From positions 132,004 to 196,003 of the forward strand of contig KZ111179.1 of the NCBI GenBank assembly GCA_002077045.2: a DNA stretch of 64,000 bases, written 5' to 3'. The DNA comes from Rachicladosporium sp. CCFEE 5018 (Eukaryota > Ascomycota > Dothideomycetes > Cladosporiales > Cladosporiaceae). Shown here piece by piece: positions 21,005 through 32,000 of the stretch. The position numbers were made by a program, and so were the translations under genes. The notes beneath the pieces are model-generated. The model worked only from the letters and a program-made list of their open reading frames with translations, was not told the origin of the DNA and did not search any database. Position 1 is the first letter of the stretch. Each line of letters begins with the position of its first letter.

Positions 21005-22534
21005 ATGGCCGACCGCACTGGTGTCCCCCGGCGCAAGCCAGTGCCACAACCGCAACAACCGCTCTCCGAGACCTGGGCGAAAGACCTGACGCAGCAGTTC
21101 AGACGGACATTGTCGACGAAGCGCATGAACGAGCTGAGCAGTCGGTCAAATTCACAACGGCGATCGAATCCTCGTGCGCCCGCAGACTACTTCGTCGACT
21201 CGCAACAACCCCCTCCACTACCACCGCGCTACGGCCATGACGCAAGTGCTACAGTGGCATCGCCAATGCCCTCACGACACGCATCATTCCAACCGCCGCC
21301 GCACCCATTGGTCCCGCAGTCTAGCCAACAACACCCAATGTCCCCTCCGCCATCATATGCGGCCTCGCTGAGGAATCTGCCCATCTCCCCCACACCACCC
21401 ACGGACTCCAAAGCCCTCCGCTTCCGCAGCATGCTGCTCTCCCTGTCCTCCACTCCGTTGAAATGGGAGAACCCCGGCCTCCTAGACGAAGCCCTCGCCG
21501 CCATACCCTTACAGCGAATCTACGACGAAGCGCAAGAAGAGTCCGATCTCTTCACCGCTGAAGCCGCGAGCTTAGGTCCAGACAAGAAGCCAGCTTGGGG
21601 CTACCAAGACTGCGTCGTCCGCGCCCTGATGAAATGGTTCAAGCGCGACTTCTTCGAATGGGTCAATAACCCCAAATGCGCCGTCTGTCGCGCGCCGACC
21701 ATAGCGCAAGGCATGGCTGCTCCATTACCCGACGAGTCCGCCCGAGGCGCTTCCCGTGTCGAGCTCTATCAGTGCAGCAGCCAGTATTGCATGGCCTACG
21801 AGCGCTTCCCGCGGTACAACGACGCCTTCGTGCTGCTGCAGACTAAGCGCGGGCGAGTTGGGGAGTGGGCGAACTGCTTCACGATGCTTTGCCGTGCTGT
21901 CGGGTCAAGGACGAGGTGGGTGTGGAATAGTGAGGACCATGTGTGGACGGAGGTTTACAGCGTGCATCGGAAGCGGTGGGTGCATGTGGATTGTTGCGAG
22001 GGTGCTTGGGATGCGCCGATGCTTTATACTAATGGTGAGTCCTCGTGATATGTTGTTGGGATGAGTGGGATCTGTGCTGACTGATATCGTGAAGGTTGGA
22101 AAAAGAACCTAGCGTACTGCATCGCCTTCTCCGCCGACGGCTGCGCGGACGTCACGCGTCGCTACGTCCAATCCGCCTCCCGCGCCGCGCCACGCATCAA
22201 GTGTCCCGAGCCAGTCCTGCTGCACATCCTCGCCGAAATCCGAGCATTACGACGCAAGGACATGGACAAGCAGGAAAAGTTCCGCTTGATGGCCGAAGAC
22301 ATGCGCGAAGACGAGGAGTTCAGGCGATACATCATCGAGGGCCTCGCATTCGCAGTCTCTCGCATTCTGCCTGGTGGGAAGGGCGAGGGCGAGAGTGTGG
22401 GTGTCTCACGGAGTGGGGATGTGGATGCGCAGAAAATCCGGGAGGAGGCTGAGAGGGAACGACGACGGCTTGCTAGGGGACGGGGGGCGAGGGATGAGAT
22501 GAGGGATCCTACTAGGGATGGGGAGGGTCGGTGA
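21005..22534 (+). CDS. PNG1: PNG1-like transglutaminase-fold protein, catalytic Cys replaced
   Basis: Peptide:N-glycanase homologue with a transglutaminase-like core. Active family members remove N-glycans from misfolded glycoproteins in the cytosol. The ATG at 21005 lies in a strong context; a 60 bp intron at 22035-22094 (phase 1) joins MLYTNG to [12 protein letters not shown]; 489 residues. The first 140 residues are disordered and Pro-rich. The core shows the zinc-site region CAVCRAP and CSSQYC, then [20 protein letters not shown] and [13 protein letters not shown]. In active enzymes the first of these reads GRCGEWAN; here the position is Val285 (codon 21857-21859), while His312 and Asp329 of the triad remain. 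The PNG1 of Neurospora crassa is known to lack activity and to act in cell polarity, so a non-enzymatic role is likely here too. The C-terminus is a charged helical extension. Confidence 0.92.
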
Positions 22535-23488
22535 GAGGGTACGGGTGGTTTATGATTTGGGTCTTTGAAGCACTGGCGCAGGGAGGTGTTTTTGGATCAC
22601 TCGGTGTGGCGCTTCTGCGATTTTGGCGGGTTTTCTTTGTGGTTTGGATGGCATTGAGGGCCGGCGCTATGATTGCTGATGCATTGACTTTATGGCGGAA
22701 CGTTGACGGGTGGAGGACTATCCACGCGTTTAGGCCGGGGGATTGGAGCAAGGAGGATAGGAAGTAACTGTGTAGTGTTGAGAATTGGAGAAGAGCTTCA
22801 CTACTACATATCTGACTCTGTCTCTGTGATATGCGTCCGATGCCTCCTAGATACCTATCAAGAGTTCCGCCTTGGACTCCGTTCTGGGCCTCTCATGTGA
22901 CATGCTTCACTGCCTTCGCCATCACTCTCCTCCGCTTCTCGCACATCTCGCTCAGTTTCACTGCATCACTTCTGGCCAGCTTGCCGCTCAGGCGCGTCTC
23001 GTTGTCCGTTGATTTCGTGGCACTCATCGTCTCGTCGTTACGGGGACGAGACTACGAAGTGCGTTGTCGCAGGGCCATCTCACCATCCGAGAGACTGTAC
23101 GATGATGCCTGGAAGCGGTGATGAAAAGCACGGTCGTGCGGTGGCCGTCTGGTAAGAAGACGTGCGGTTTGGTCTCAAGCCAGTGGTGTATGGAATGTCC
23201 GGCTTACTACCTGGCATAGCAACTTCCGTATCTGCGTCAGCGTCCGATCGAGGCATTGCGAACGCTTATGGGCGTTCAGAACGGTATAGAAAGCAACGCC
23301 ACGAGGGAACAAATCGAAGCTGTCGACGATATAAGGTTTACTACGTACGCTGTCTGCTTTGCTTCTCCATCATGTGCAATGCTACGACATAATAGGCTCG
23401 ATTCGCGACTTCCGACTCGCGTACGGTCTATTCGCAACCCTGCTCGACGTCTCTCACGACACTTACCATTGAGGCGGAGACGAGTCTT
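22535..23488. other. 3'-3' intergenic interval
   Basis: About 950 bp between convergent genes. A hydrophobic frame at 22531-22767 overlaps the PNG1 stop but has no family resemblance. Otherwise only short frames; nothing else is supportable. Confidence 0.45.
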
Positions 23489-24035
23489 TCACCTCCTTTC
23501 TTTTCCCGGCACATACTCGCCTTTAGTAAATGTGCCGAAACCCCTCGCACTACTCCCTGCAGAGGTATCGTGGGTCATCGTGTCGAACGTCGAAGCGTTC
23601 GGGGCGGTCCAGACACTACGATGCGCGCCTGGCGCTTGACCTTTCTTCCACGACTGCGTTTGATGCGGGATAATAGGCTTGTGCTCCCATTGCGTTCTGG
23701 TCTTGCCGGCTGGCATCGAGCCGCTGGTGCTGAAGGAGAGGTTTTCCCCATTGTAGAAGGGGCCTTTGCTTTTGCCGCTGGATTGCTGGGATCTGGCGTC
23801 GCTGGCGTAGACTCGTGGGCCGCTGCTGAATTTGTACTGCGTTGATGTCAGAGGGGTGAGACGGTTGGGGCAGGAGAGGGAGGAGTGAATGTACGTGTGA
23901 CCTGTCCGTGTCGATTGATTGGGCACTTTTATAGGACGATGTCTGCGATGTCCGGGCGGTCTTGTAGGATGCTTCTGTGCTGCTACTCTTGCCGGATGAG
24001 CTTCTTTTGCTGCTTCTGGACGACGTGACAGACAT
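23489..24035 (-). CDS. Small serine-rich hypothetical protein
   Basis: Two-exon gene of 162 residues on the minus strand. Exon 1 (24035-23895) begins MSVTSSRSSKRSSSGKSSST and is almost wholly Ser, Lys, Thr and Arg. A 58 bp phase-0 intron (23894-23837, GTACAT donor, CTGAC branch site, GCAG acceptor) leads to exon 2 with YKFSSGPRVYASDARSQQSS, GPFYNGENLSFSTSGSMP, TRTQWEHKPIIPHQTQSWKK and GFGTFTKGEYVPGKERR. No domain, signal peptide or membrane span is present. The non-random second half (W, P and aromatic-rich motifs) suggests a real conserved short protein of unknown function. The donor is not the most common type, so the join is likely rather than certain. Confidence 0.6.
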
Positions 24036-24966
24036 CTTGGTGATATCACGAGTCCAGGGATCAACGAGTCGCGTTGGGCAAGAGGACGAGAATCAGTGGA
24101 CAGCTATAGGCGTACAGAGGCGTGGTTTAGAGGCGTAGCAAGATAGAGCGGCTGCAGGCCATGATGTATGCCATTTTGCACGCCTCGACCACAGTGGCTG
24201 AAGGGTAGAGCTAGGCATTATCCACTCGCAGATGCGGCCGGCGAGGCAGCAATGGCGTTACGGCAAGCTGCCGCGCCATAGTCGTATGGTCAGAAGGCGA
24301 ATGTCGGGTGCTCGTAGCCCACGAATGTGCATGCTACAGACAGCATTGCCGCCTGGTGTGAAACATCGAGGCGAGGCGCAGTACTTCCATAGGAGATATG
24401 CCGGGGATTTCTGGCGCTGCATACTTGCGAGCCTTAGCAGATCCGACGCCAGACGCGCCATCAGCCGACCAGATATGCATGGCTGAGGATCATGTTCAAG
24501 TGAGACGGGGTCAAGACCGCGGATAGATGGCGCTGATGACACTCTCCTGTGAAGGCATGAAAGATCCAAAACTCTCTACCGAGATCTGAACATGAACGAA
24601 TCCACAATGAGCCGAGAGTTGTTTACAAGCGTTAGATACTCATACGTTCAATGGAGAAGCGCCGATGGTCAATCGTAGGTTCGAAGAAGCCGCGTGAGAT
24701 CCACACGGATCGCAGCTTGGTCGGTGCTCAGTGCGACATGGAGCGCAGCAGTGCCTCAAGCTAAACGCCCTGTTGAGGCCGCAGGCACTATTCGACAGCG
24801 ACACAGCCTTGTGACGTGGACCAGAGAAACAGTCCGGAGCACGGCTCTACTGCAATGACCTGACCGATTCCATCTCGTAGTACCAGAGTCGCATGGTAAC
24901 GACTCCGCACCCGTTCCTTGCACATCAATTGTGATCTTCGCAGGCTATAGCGCACTGCTGAGCACC
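24036..24966. other. Divergent intergenic region
   Basis: About 930 bp between divergently transcribed genes; must include both promoters. No gene, RNA or clear regulatory repeat seen. Confidence 0.4.
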
Positions 24967-25953
24967 ATGGCTGACTATTTGCGTTCCATCGAAACGGACA
25001 ACTACGATGACACCGAGAACGCAGTACTCGCTGCCGTAAAGGAAAATTTTGCGGACATGCAGCCGTTATTGACCGTAGGTAGAACGAGAAAGCTGGCCGA
25101 TGCCATCTCGTTGAGCTGCCTCACACAAACTTCAGATGAACCTTACGATTTGGAAGGGGTCCTGGATCTGCTATGGGGGGTGATCATCGACATCGCGAGC
25201 GCAGTTCCTCATGATCAGCCCTGGCATGACAGGCTTGCCGAAGCCTTGATACTTCTACGACTGCGGGGTGAGATCGAGAGCGCAGGGGAAAAGGTAAGAG
25301 ATCGGTCGCGTAGGAGGCGTTCTGCATGCCAACTCTAGATTGACTGATGTACGCGCAGAGTCTTTCATGGGAAAATCTTCCAGGGTTTGCCATGGCCATG
25401 AGAGAAAAGTGGAATGGTGAGTTCGAGACTGTTCGCCGTTCTGTTGATCAAGATAGCCGCGCATATACTGACACCATTTCTAGACCCGACATTTCTAGCC
25501 AAAGATACGACTGCCGCCGATGGGCCATCGTTCACAGCATTCCGGCACTGGGAGAACTTGAACTCCTTCGCAGCGAAGCTGTCAGAACAGGGCTTCCGAC
25601 CCTGGACGGCTCTGCCGATATGGCAGCTCCGAACCGCATTGGAAGAGCCTCCTGAGGGGAGACTCGTGATGCAGTGTCGGCTCTGGGTTGCCGCGGAGTG
25701 GCTTAGTCGATGCGCGGAGTTCTTGTACCAAGCTTCTAGGTCGACAGAGGCCGTTGACGAGGCCACAGCGCAGGTGCTACGACCCGGTAGTCTGTGTCCC
25801 GATGTCGAGCCTCTCAGCCTGCGACGGTGGGAGTTCTGGAAGTCAAGGATCAGGGTGATCCTCGAGCAGAGCGAGGAGAAAGGCTACGAGAGCACGGTGG
25901 TTAAGAGACTTCGGCAAGCTTATGAGCGTATGACTCAAGCTGAGACTAGATAA
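24967..25953 (+). CDS. DUF3632 family protein
   Basis: Fungal protein of the uncharacterised DUF3632 family, 284 residues from three exons: 24967-25293, 25359-25416 and 25484-25953. Intron 1 (65 bp, phase 0) has GTAAGA and ACTGAT branch-like sequence; intron 2 (67 bp, phase 1) has GTGAGT and TTTCTAG. The joins give SLSWENLPGFAMAMREKWND followed by PTFLAKDTTAADGPSF. Family hallmarks are the DLLWGVIIDIASAVPHDQPW segment, the L-P-G-F-x-M-A-M-R-E-x-W-N motif, WENLNSFAAKL, WQLRTALEE and CRLWVAAEWLSRCAEFLY. It is all helical, with no signal peptide. The biological role is not known; the family is highly expanded in some Dothideomycetes and Leotiomycetes. Confidence 0.85.
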
Positions 25954-26260
25954 GAACGGACGACCTTGGGTTCCGGCAACATGAACAACCTCTCATAAAG
26001 TGATGCAATTTGGGCCTCTTCAATGCTTCGCCACAACGTTTCGGCCTAATAGTGCCTTGGTAGAGGCTTACCACGTATCGATCTACTACTGTTACCGACC
26101 GATTGCGATACACGATACTATTGTCCTAGTCCTTATGAGAAGCCAACGCGAGCGGCCAATCCGCGCGTCAGGAAACGCTTGCCAAGTTGATAGGCATTAT
26201 ATACAACATTTCTCAAGTTCTTACCATCGAACCACCATCGATTACGCTTGAGTAATCAAT
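25954..26260. other. Intergenic spacer before tRNA-Asp
   Basis: About 300 bp between the DUF3632 gene and the tRNA; contains the 3' flank of the former. Nothing else visible. Confidence 0.4.
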
Positions 26261-26358
26261 TCCCCGATGGTCTAGTGGTCATGATTTCCGCTTGTCAAAG
26301 ACGAGTTCTAGCTTGCTTACAAGCGCGGGAGACCAGGGTTCGATTCCCTGTCGAGGAG
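26261..26358 (+). tRNA. tRNA-Asp (GTC) with a 26 nt intron
   Basis: A complete cloverleaf can be drawn. Acceptor strands are 26261-26267 and 26351-26357 with discriminator G at 26358. The D-arm contains the A-box-like GGTCTAGTGGTC. The anticodon stem is TCCGC with GCGGG; the anticodon GTC is at 26294-26296 in the loop TTGTCA..C; the T-arm is CAGGG-TTCGATT-CCCTG (B box). The intron 26298-26323 sits one base 3' of the anticodon, the canonical position. Mature length is 72 nt, as expected for tRNA-Asp. One acceptor pair (position 4 C with position 69 A) is mismatched. A short T run (26366-26369) follows as Pol III terminator. Confidence 0.9.
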
Positions 26359-26365
26359 CTTCATC

Positions 26366-26369
26366 TTTT
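26366..26369 (+). terminator. RNA polymerase III terminator of tRNA-Asp
   Basis: Four consecutive T residues 8 bp after the tRNA 3' end, the minimal Pol III stop signal; a longer T6 run follows near 26418 as back-up. Confidence 0.5.
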
Positions 26370-26603
26370 GCCCATACTGGCTATGTTTTGATCCATATGG
26401 TAGCTGATTGCGAGGTGGGTTTTTTCAGGAAGTCATGGTGATGTCTTGGCGTGAAGTTCAGTGCCACGTGATGTCGCGTGGCTTCGGCGTGGCTGCTTCG
26501 AGACCCCGCGTTTCCATCTCGACCTCGATTGCACGACTCGAGTGCACGACTCGATAAAGTCCGCTCTTTGACAGACAGTGATGAGCTTCTGCACGATCAC
26601 ACG

Positions 26604-29009
26604 ATGTGGCTCCTCACCCACACGGGCGATCTGTTCGACCACAAACAACTCTGGCTTCGGCCCGGTACTGGCCACCTTCTTGGCCGCACCTCAGGCCGAT
26701 CCCCCGGCGGCGAAGTAGTCCGCTATATAAACCACAAATCAGTGTCGCGGAAACACTGTACAATCCACGTCAGCCCTGTCAAGCCTGGAGACTCGGCGCA
26801 TATACATACGAGAAGTGAAATCACTATCACAGATGGGTCGAAAGTCGGCACCTTCGTCAACGGTGAGGCGGTGCTGAAGGGCAGCAAAGTGCTTGACAAG
26901 AGTGCAGCCAATTTCTCGATCCGCCTAGGGAGAGAATATGGCGAGAGCTTCGTGCTGGAGTGGCGGGATGTGGTCTTCACCTGCGGCAACTTGACCAAGA
27001 GCCAGAAGACAAAGAAGGATTCGCTGGAGGAGTACAGGGCGGCATTGGAGGGTTGCGATGTTAAGCTTGTGACGGAGTATGTGGCGAATCAGACCAGCCA
27101 TGTTGTTGCAACGAAGCGAAACTTCACGCAGGGATTGCAAGCCCTGTTGCAGGAGAAGTGGATTATTGGGTATGCGTTTCTGGAAAAGCTCGGAGAGGTC
27201 TCGCAGCGGAGAGGAAAAGTCGCGAATGGCGAGGATGTCGTGAGTCTGCTAGAGGAGGACTACGAGAAGTACTGGCCGAAAGAGGAGCAGTTCATCACAC
27301 CGCCGGGGAGCGAGCCTGTGCCTAGACCGGAGACTATGATGAAGCCGGATCCGAAGAGGGTGGACATGCTAGCGCACTTCACATTCGTCTTCCTCTCGCA
27401 AGCGCAGTATGACAATCTCATGCCGGTTGTGACAACTGGCGGTGGCAAGGCTATGCTCTGGGAGGTCGACACTGGCGTCAGTGAGGTCGAGGAGCTGTTG
27501 CAGTATGTGGTCGAGCTGGCCGGTGTCAAGGAGAGGCGGAGGCCGCGACTCACGCAAACGAATGGCGAAGGTGGTGTGGTGGTCGTGAGACTGCAGCATA
27601 GAGATGATGACTGGAGCGTACGCTTCTTGCAAACGATGGAGACCGAGCTTGGTCAGCGGTCTGCGGAGCAAAATGAGTTTCTGGACGCCATACTTACGGT
27701 CACTCCAAGCGATTTGTGTAAGCCATTGCCACAGGCCAGTCAGCAGACAAACGGGTCACAAACGCGGAATGAAGCTGCAGCTAGCCGAACCACCGCTCCC
27801 TCCCGCCGTTCACTTGACGATCGCGAAGAAGATCCGGGACCCACAACACAGCAGCAGCCAACACCCACTGAGACGCCACAGTTTGCAACCTCCAAGATGC
27901 CAGAGACAACTCGCAAGAAGACTCGCCACATCGTCACAACCTCGCGCTTCAAGGGGTTTGATGACCCAGACCCAAGCCAGTTCATCCGCCCAGCATCAGA
28001 CTCTCCCGAACCCAGTCCAGCGCCCAGCATCCAAGATGTCTCCATGGATAAGCCCTCGCAGACTCTCCGCAATACGCAGCCCAACTCCCGCAAGCGCCCT
28101 GCGCCACCTGAGCCGACTGCAGAGGAAGAAGAGCAAGCGATGATGGAATCTCTACTTCCTGGTGCCGCAGCTATGAAACGCCGCAAGACAGCCGCTGCAG
28201 CAGGTTCGACATCAGCACGCGCTACGCCCGCCCCAGAAGCACTAGCTACTACAGTCTGCAAGGCCAAGAAGGAGAAGGAGCTCGACGTCCGCGCCGCTCT
28301 TGAAGCTCGGCGCAAAGCCGAGGATGAAGCTCGCGCTGCTGATGAAGAGGTGCTTAAACAGCAGCTCGAGGGTATGGACATCTCAGCCATATCAGCTAAA
28401 GTCGAGACATTTCCTCTTCCTGCTCGGAAGCCTCCTCCTTCTCGTAGGAATGCGACTGAAGGTCCTTCAGAGCGCTGGGACCCTGCATGGAACGGGAGGA
28501 AGAACTTCAAAGGTTTCCGACGACGAGGTGAAACAGCGCCGAGACTGCAGAAAGTCATGGTCAGCCTCGTCGAATGCGAGCGTCGCGGTAACGGTCTAGG
28601 CGTGGAGTACTGGGTCGATACCGCCGCACCCTCCACCTCATCCACCCTTCGCAAATCTCAAGCCTCGCAATCCCAGCATACCGGCCCATCGCAGTCCCGC
28701 CAGTCCATCATTCCGTCTAGCGAAGACACAGACCCGTCCCGCTTCCGCCGTAGAGTCCAAGCGTCACGGCAGCAGGACGAGGAGCTTCAGAGTCTGCATG
28801 ATGTCGGCGCTGTTATGGGCATGGGAGGAACGCCTAGTCAGACGCTTGGGACGGAAAGTCAGAGGAATGGGAGGAAGCGGATCGCTGAAGGGAGTGCCGG
28901 AGGTGTGGCGAAGAAGGCAAGGATGGTGCAGAGTCGGCTTGGCGCGGCGGTAGATGTAGATGAGGACGAGGATGATGGGTTGAAGTTCAGGCGGCGGAAG
29001 AGGGGGTGA
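26604..29009 (+). CDS. NBS1: Nibrin / Nbs1 (Xrs2), MRN complex subunit
   Basis: Regulatory subunit of the Mre11-Rad50-Nbs1 complex, which senses and processes DNA double-strand breaks and activates Tel1/ATM in the nucleus, also at telomeres. The ATG at 26604 starts directly at the FHA domain (MWLLTHTGDLFD, with RTSGRS and SVSRKHCTI as phosphopeptide-binding loops, residues 1-115). Tandem BRCT-like repeats follow: CDVKLVTEYVANQTSHVVA, then HFTFVFLSQAQYDNLMPVV (about 140-360). The centre is disordered. Near residue 632 the motif KNFKGFRRR matches the Mre11-binding NFKxFxK element. The extreme C-terminus, an acidic stretch followed by LKFRRRKRG, fits the Tel1-binding tail. Single exon, 801 residues. 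In-frame codons upstream of 26604 lack family sequence. The gene converges on the shelterin gene with a 62 bp gap between stop codons. Confidence 0.9.
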   Translation: MWLLTHTGDLFDHKQLWLRPGTGHLLGRTSGRSPGGEVVRYINHKSVSRKHCTIHVSPVKPGDSAHIHTRSEITITDGSKVGTFVNGEAVLKGSKVLDKSAANFSIRLGREYGESFVLEWRDVVFTCGNLTKSQKTKKDSLEEYRAALEGCDVKLVTEYVANQTSHVVATKRNFTQGLQALLQEKWIIGYAFLEKLGEVSQRRGKVANGEDVVSLLEEDYEKYWPKEEQFITPPGSEPVPRPETMMKPDPKRVDMLAHFTFVFLSQAQYDNLMPVVTTGGGKAMLWEVDTGVSEVEELLQYVVELAGVKERRRPRLTQTNGEGGVVVVRLQHRDDDWSVRFLQTMETELGQRSAEQNEFLDAILTVTPSDLCKPLPQASQQTNGSQTRNEAAASRTTAPSRRSLDDREEDPGPTTQQQPTPTETPQFATSKMPETTRKKTRHIVTTSRFKGFDDPDPSQFIRPASDSPEPSPAPSIQDVSMDKPSQTLRNTQPNSRKRPAPPEPTAEEEEQAMMESLLPGAAAMKRRKTAAAAGSTSARATPAPEALATTVCKAKKEKELDVRAALEARRKAEDEARAADEEVLKQQLEGMDISAISAKVETFPLPARKPPPSRRNATEGPSERWDPAWNGRKNFKGFRRRGETAPRLQKVMVSLVECERRGNGLGVEYWVDTAAPSTSSTLRKSQASQSQHTGPSQSRQSIIPSSEDTDPSRFRRRVQASRQQDEELQSLHDVGAVMGMGGTPSQTLGTESQRNGRKRIAEGSAGGVAKKARMVQSRLGAAVDVDEDEDDGLKFRRRKRG

Positions 29010-29071
29010 TGTGGGTGTCTGGATAATTGCTGGTAGATGAGTAACTGTGTGCACTGTAGCTATACATACGA

Positions 29072-32000
29072 TTACTTTCCAAATCCCCAAGACAGCACAT
29101 CCAACTTTCCACCCGCTGCACGTAAACGAACAGGTGTTTTACTGGCTCTGGCGAACGCTCCACCCGGCTTGATGGCGTGCCAGGCTCTGGCGAACTCCGT
29201 AAAGACGGTCACTTCAGCATTTGCTGTCCCCGTCATGACAACGTCCTGGCCTGCTTCGAGTACGGGCAAACTGGCTGTGTCATCCTGTCGTGCTGGGCTT
29301 GGACGCTCAGGCTGTGCAGTGTGAACTATCTCGTTGGCAGTACTCGTAGTCGCTTCCGGAAGCGTGGCCCAGGGCAGCGAGCGACGAGGACTGCGCTGAG
29401 AAGATGAGCCTCTCGATTTGGACTTCGTGGACGAGACTACACTAAGTGCTTGACCATTCGTCAGCTGGCCCGGGAGAGCTGGCGTTATATCTTGCAGAGC
29501 ATCACCGAGCGCTTCGGCTTGATGCTGCGACTGCTTTGAGGTCGCGGTTGGTGGCGAAACGGTGGGTGGTTCAGTATCGTCTGCCGTCGTCTCGGGCAGG
29601 GCGCCATGTTCCCTTGCCCCGATACGTGGGCACAGCTGACCTACGACTGCGGCGAATTGCTCTGCCGTGACTGGATCCTGTGGATAATACTTGCGATATT
29701 TGGCGAGCCATGGCAGAATTTGAACGATGCTAGTTTCGGGTGAGATTTTCTCCCTTAGCCTGCGTAATGTTAATTAGCGACAATCCTGCGCAGGGATTTC
29801 TCTCCTAGATCGTAGATGGCAAGGATGAACAGAGCTGAAAGCTATGATGAAAGATTGAGAAGCGGAATGCGGAATCTTGCGATTTCATTGCTATCCAATG
29901 GTCTGTGCTATGTTGTGCAACTTTTCTCTGCTGACGAGTGTAGCGGACTGCGAAGTGTAAATCACTCACCACTGCTTTCGCTGCTCTCCGCGGAAGAAGT
30001 CTCGTCTTCGCTCCTGGTGTGCCTCGCGGTAGTCCAGTGGTTTTGGAGCTTCCATGGGTAATTCCTCTGAGCTATTTGGCGACTGTGTGGCGGGCTTGCT
30101 TGGCAGAGGATGTGGTATACGTGAAGTGTCGGCTGATGGTTGAGGTGGATCATAGCTCGGGCGATATGAACCGCCGCCTCTTGTGTGATCGTTCCTGGGG
30201 TCTTGGCGAGTGTGAAGCTCACGCCTGTCATGATCATCTAGTTGGTGGCCACCCTGTCTCTGTCTGTTGCATTGTGAGCTTCCTACCTGACCGTGATCGG
30301 CATCTTGCATCTTGTCTGCTGGTGAAGATTGTGCAGACGTGGCATTAGCCAAATCAGCGCCAGAACTTCGGTGATGCGAGTGGCCGACCCGCACCCATAT
30401 GGGATTGCGTCGAGGCAAGGGCTGGGATTCTGGCCTTGAGTTTCCAGGACTAACTGCACTGGCAGATGAGCCAGTGTGCGACGAGGCGGGGCGTGACAGG
30501 TTTGGCCTTGACGGACTGTGTTGCCTCCTGTCGACAGCCCCGATCGTGACACGGCCAGCCTTCCTCACGGGAGACTGTTCCACTAAGGTCTGTCGCGATG
30601 GGTGGACTTGACTGAAAGCTTGTTGTGGAGATTCGTTAGTAGTTCCAGGTGATTGTGACCTCATCGGCTCGTCAAGCAGCCGCAGCGCACGTCGGTCCGG
30701 CACGGTCACGGCATCATCGAGGCGCAGGCGAGGCGAGCTGTGTTGGCTTGCCGACGTCCCTCTTGGTGTACTATGACCTGATGGGAAACGCTGTGATCGT
30801 GAAAGCGAGCTGCCAGCAGGACTTCGTCTCTGCGCACCGTAATCGATTGCTTCATTGCCCGGACGCGACAAGGATGTGCTGTCTCTTTCGGGGACTTGTG
30901 AGTGAAGATCTATCCCAAATCCCGTGCGACGCGGTGATGCTCTCAATGTCGACGGCGGGGCTCGGTTCCCTGGCGAGCGAGCCGGAGCTTCGTAATTGGT
31001 TGACGGCACGACCTGACTAAACCCTTGAACTATAGGGTGTGAGGCGAATGCGGTAGCCGCGCCGGCAGATTCGGATTGCCTGCCTACTGCTTGTGGACTA
31101 CCAAACGCTGTCATGCCAGTCATTCGAGCATGCGCTTGTAGAGGTGGCACCCGCGAGAGCCTTGGACCAGTGGGAGCACCAGCTGGTGCTGCATTTCCGA
31201 GGTCCCGTGCACGAACTGACTCTGAATTTGATGGTCTACGGCTGCTTCTTTGCGACCCATTGCCATGCAAGCTTTGCGATACAGAGGATGTACTGGCTTG
31301 CGAAGCATTGCCTGCTCGTACGGCGGGTCCGTATCCTGACTTTGGGGCAGGTGGCGGCGTTACGGTGCTTCCGCTTTCAACCTGTGTGGAAGAGCGCTTG
31401 TTCGGACTGGGCCGCATGGCGATCTGGGACGCTTCATGAGTCTTATCTGCGATTCGCGTGCATGCACTGTCGTTGTCGCCGGATCGACCGGCTGGACGAT
31501 TGGGTGACTGTATTCCAGGAACGCCGAATATCCCGTTCCGCATAGTGACAGGCTGTTGGCTACCACATACTGCCGCACTACCTATCGAGAGCTTCGGTCG
31601 TTGCGAGGGCGTTTCCTGGCTCCTGTGCACCGGCGCGCCTGCACTACTATCAAGTGGCAGGGCGCGTTGCGAGGGACTCTGCGACCAGGGGATGATCTCC
31701 GACTCATCAGATTCGGATGAGGAAGAGTGAACCTCCTCTTCTTGCTCAGATGTCCTGGTAGGCGAGGATGGACCGCTGTGCGAAGGTGGCAGAACAGATT
31801 GCAACGTCGTCCCCGGCTGAGCGGGAGCCGCATAGCCGCTGCCTGATTGCCGATGCCTGTTCCATGCCTGTAACACCGCGATCGGGACATTTGGGTGAGG
31901 CAGGCTCTGACCAGGTAATGGCGGTACGTGGCAAGTCTTCGCTTCCAGTAATGCCATCTGGTTCGCGGGGACTTTGTGGCGTTTCAAGCGCGTTGGGCGT

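Noticed and set aside
22531..22767. Hydrophobic plus-strand frame just after PNG1
   Set aside because: Overlaps the PNG1 stop, resembles no family and is probably 3' UTR.
27740..28654. Minus-strand frame of about 300 codons antisense to NBS1
   Set aside because: It lies opposite a disordered Ser/Pro/Thr-rich part of NBS1 and is itself Ser/Arg/Val-biased, as expected for an antisense shadow. No domain is visible.
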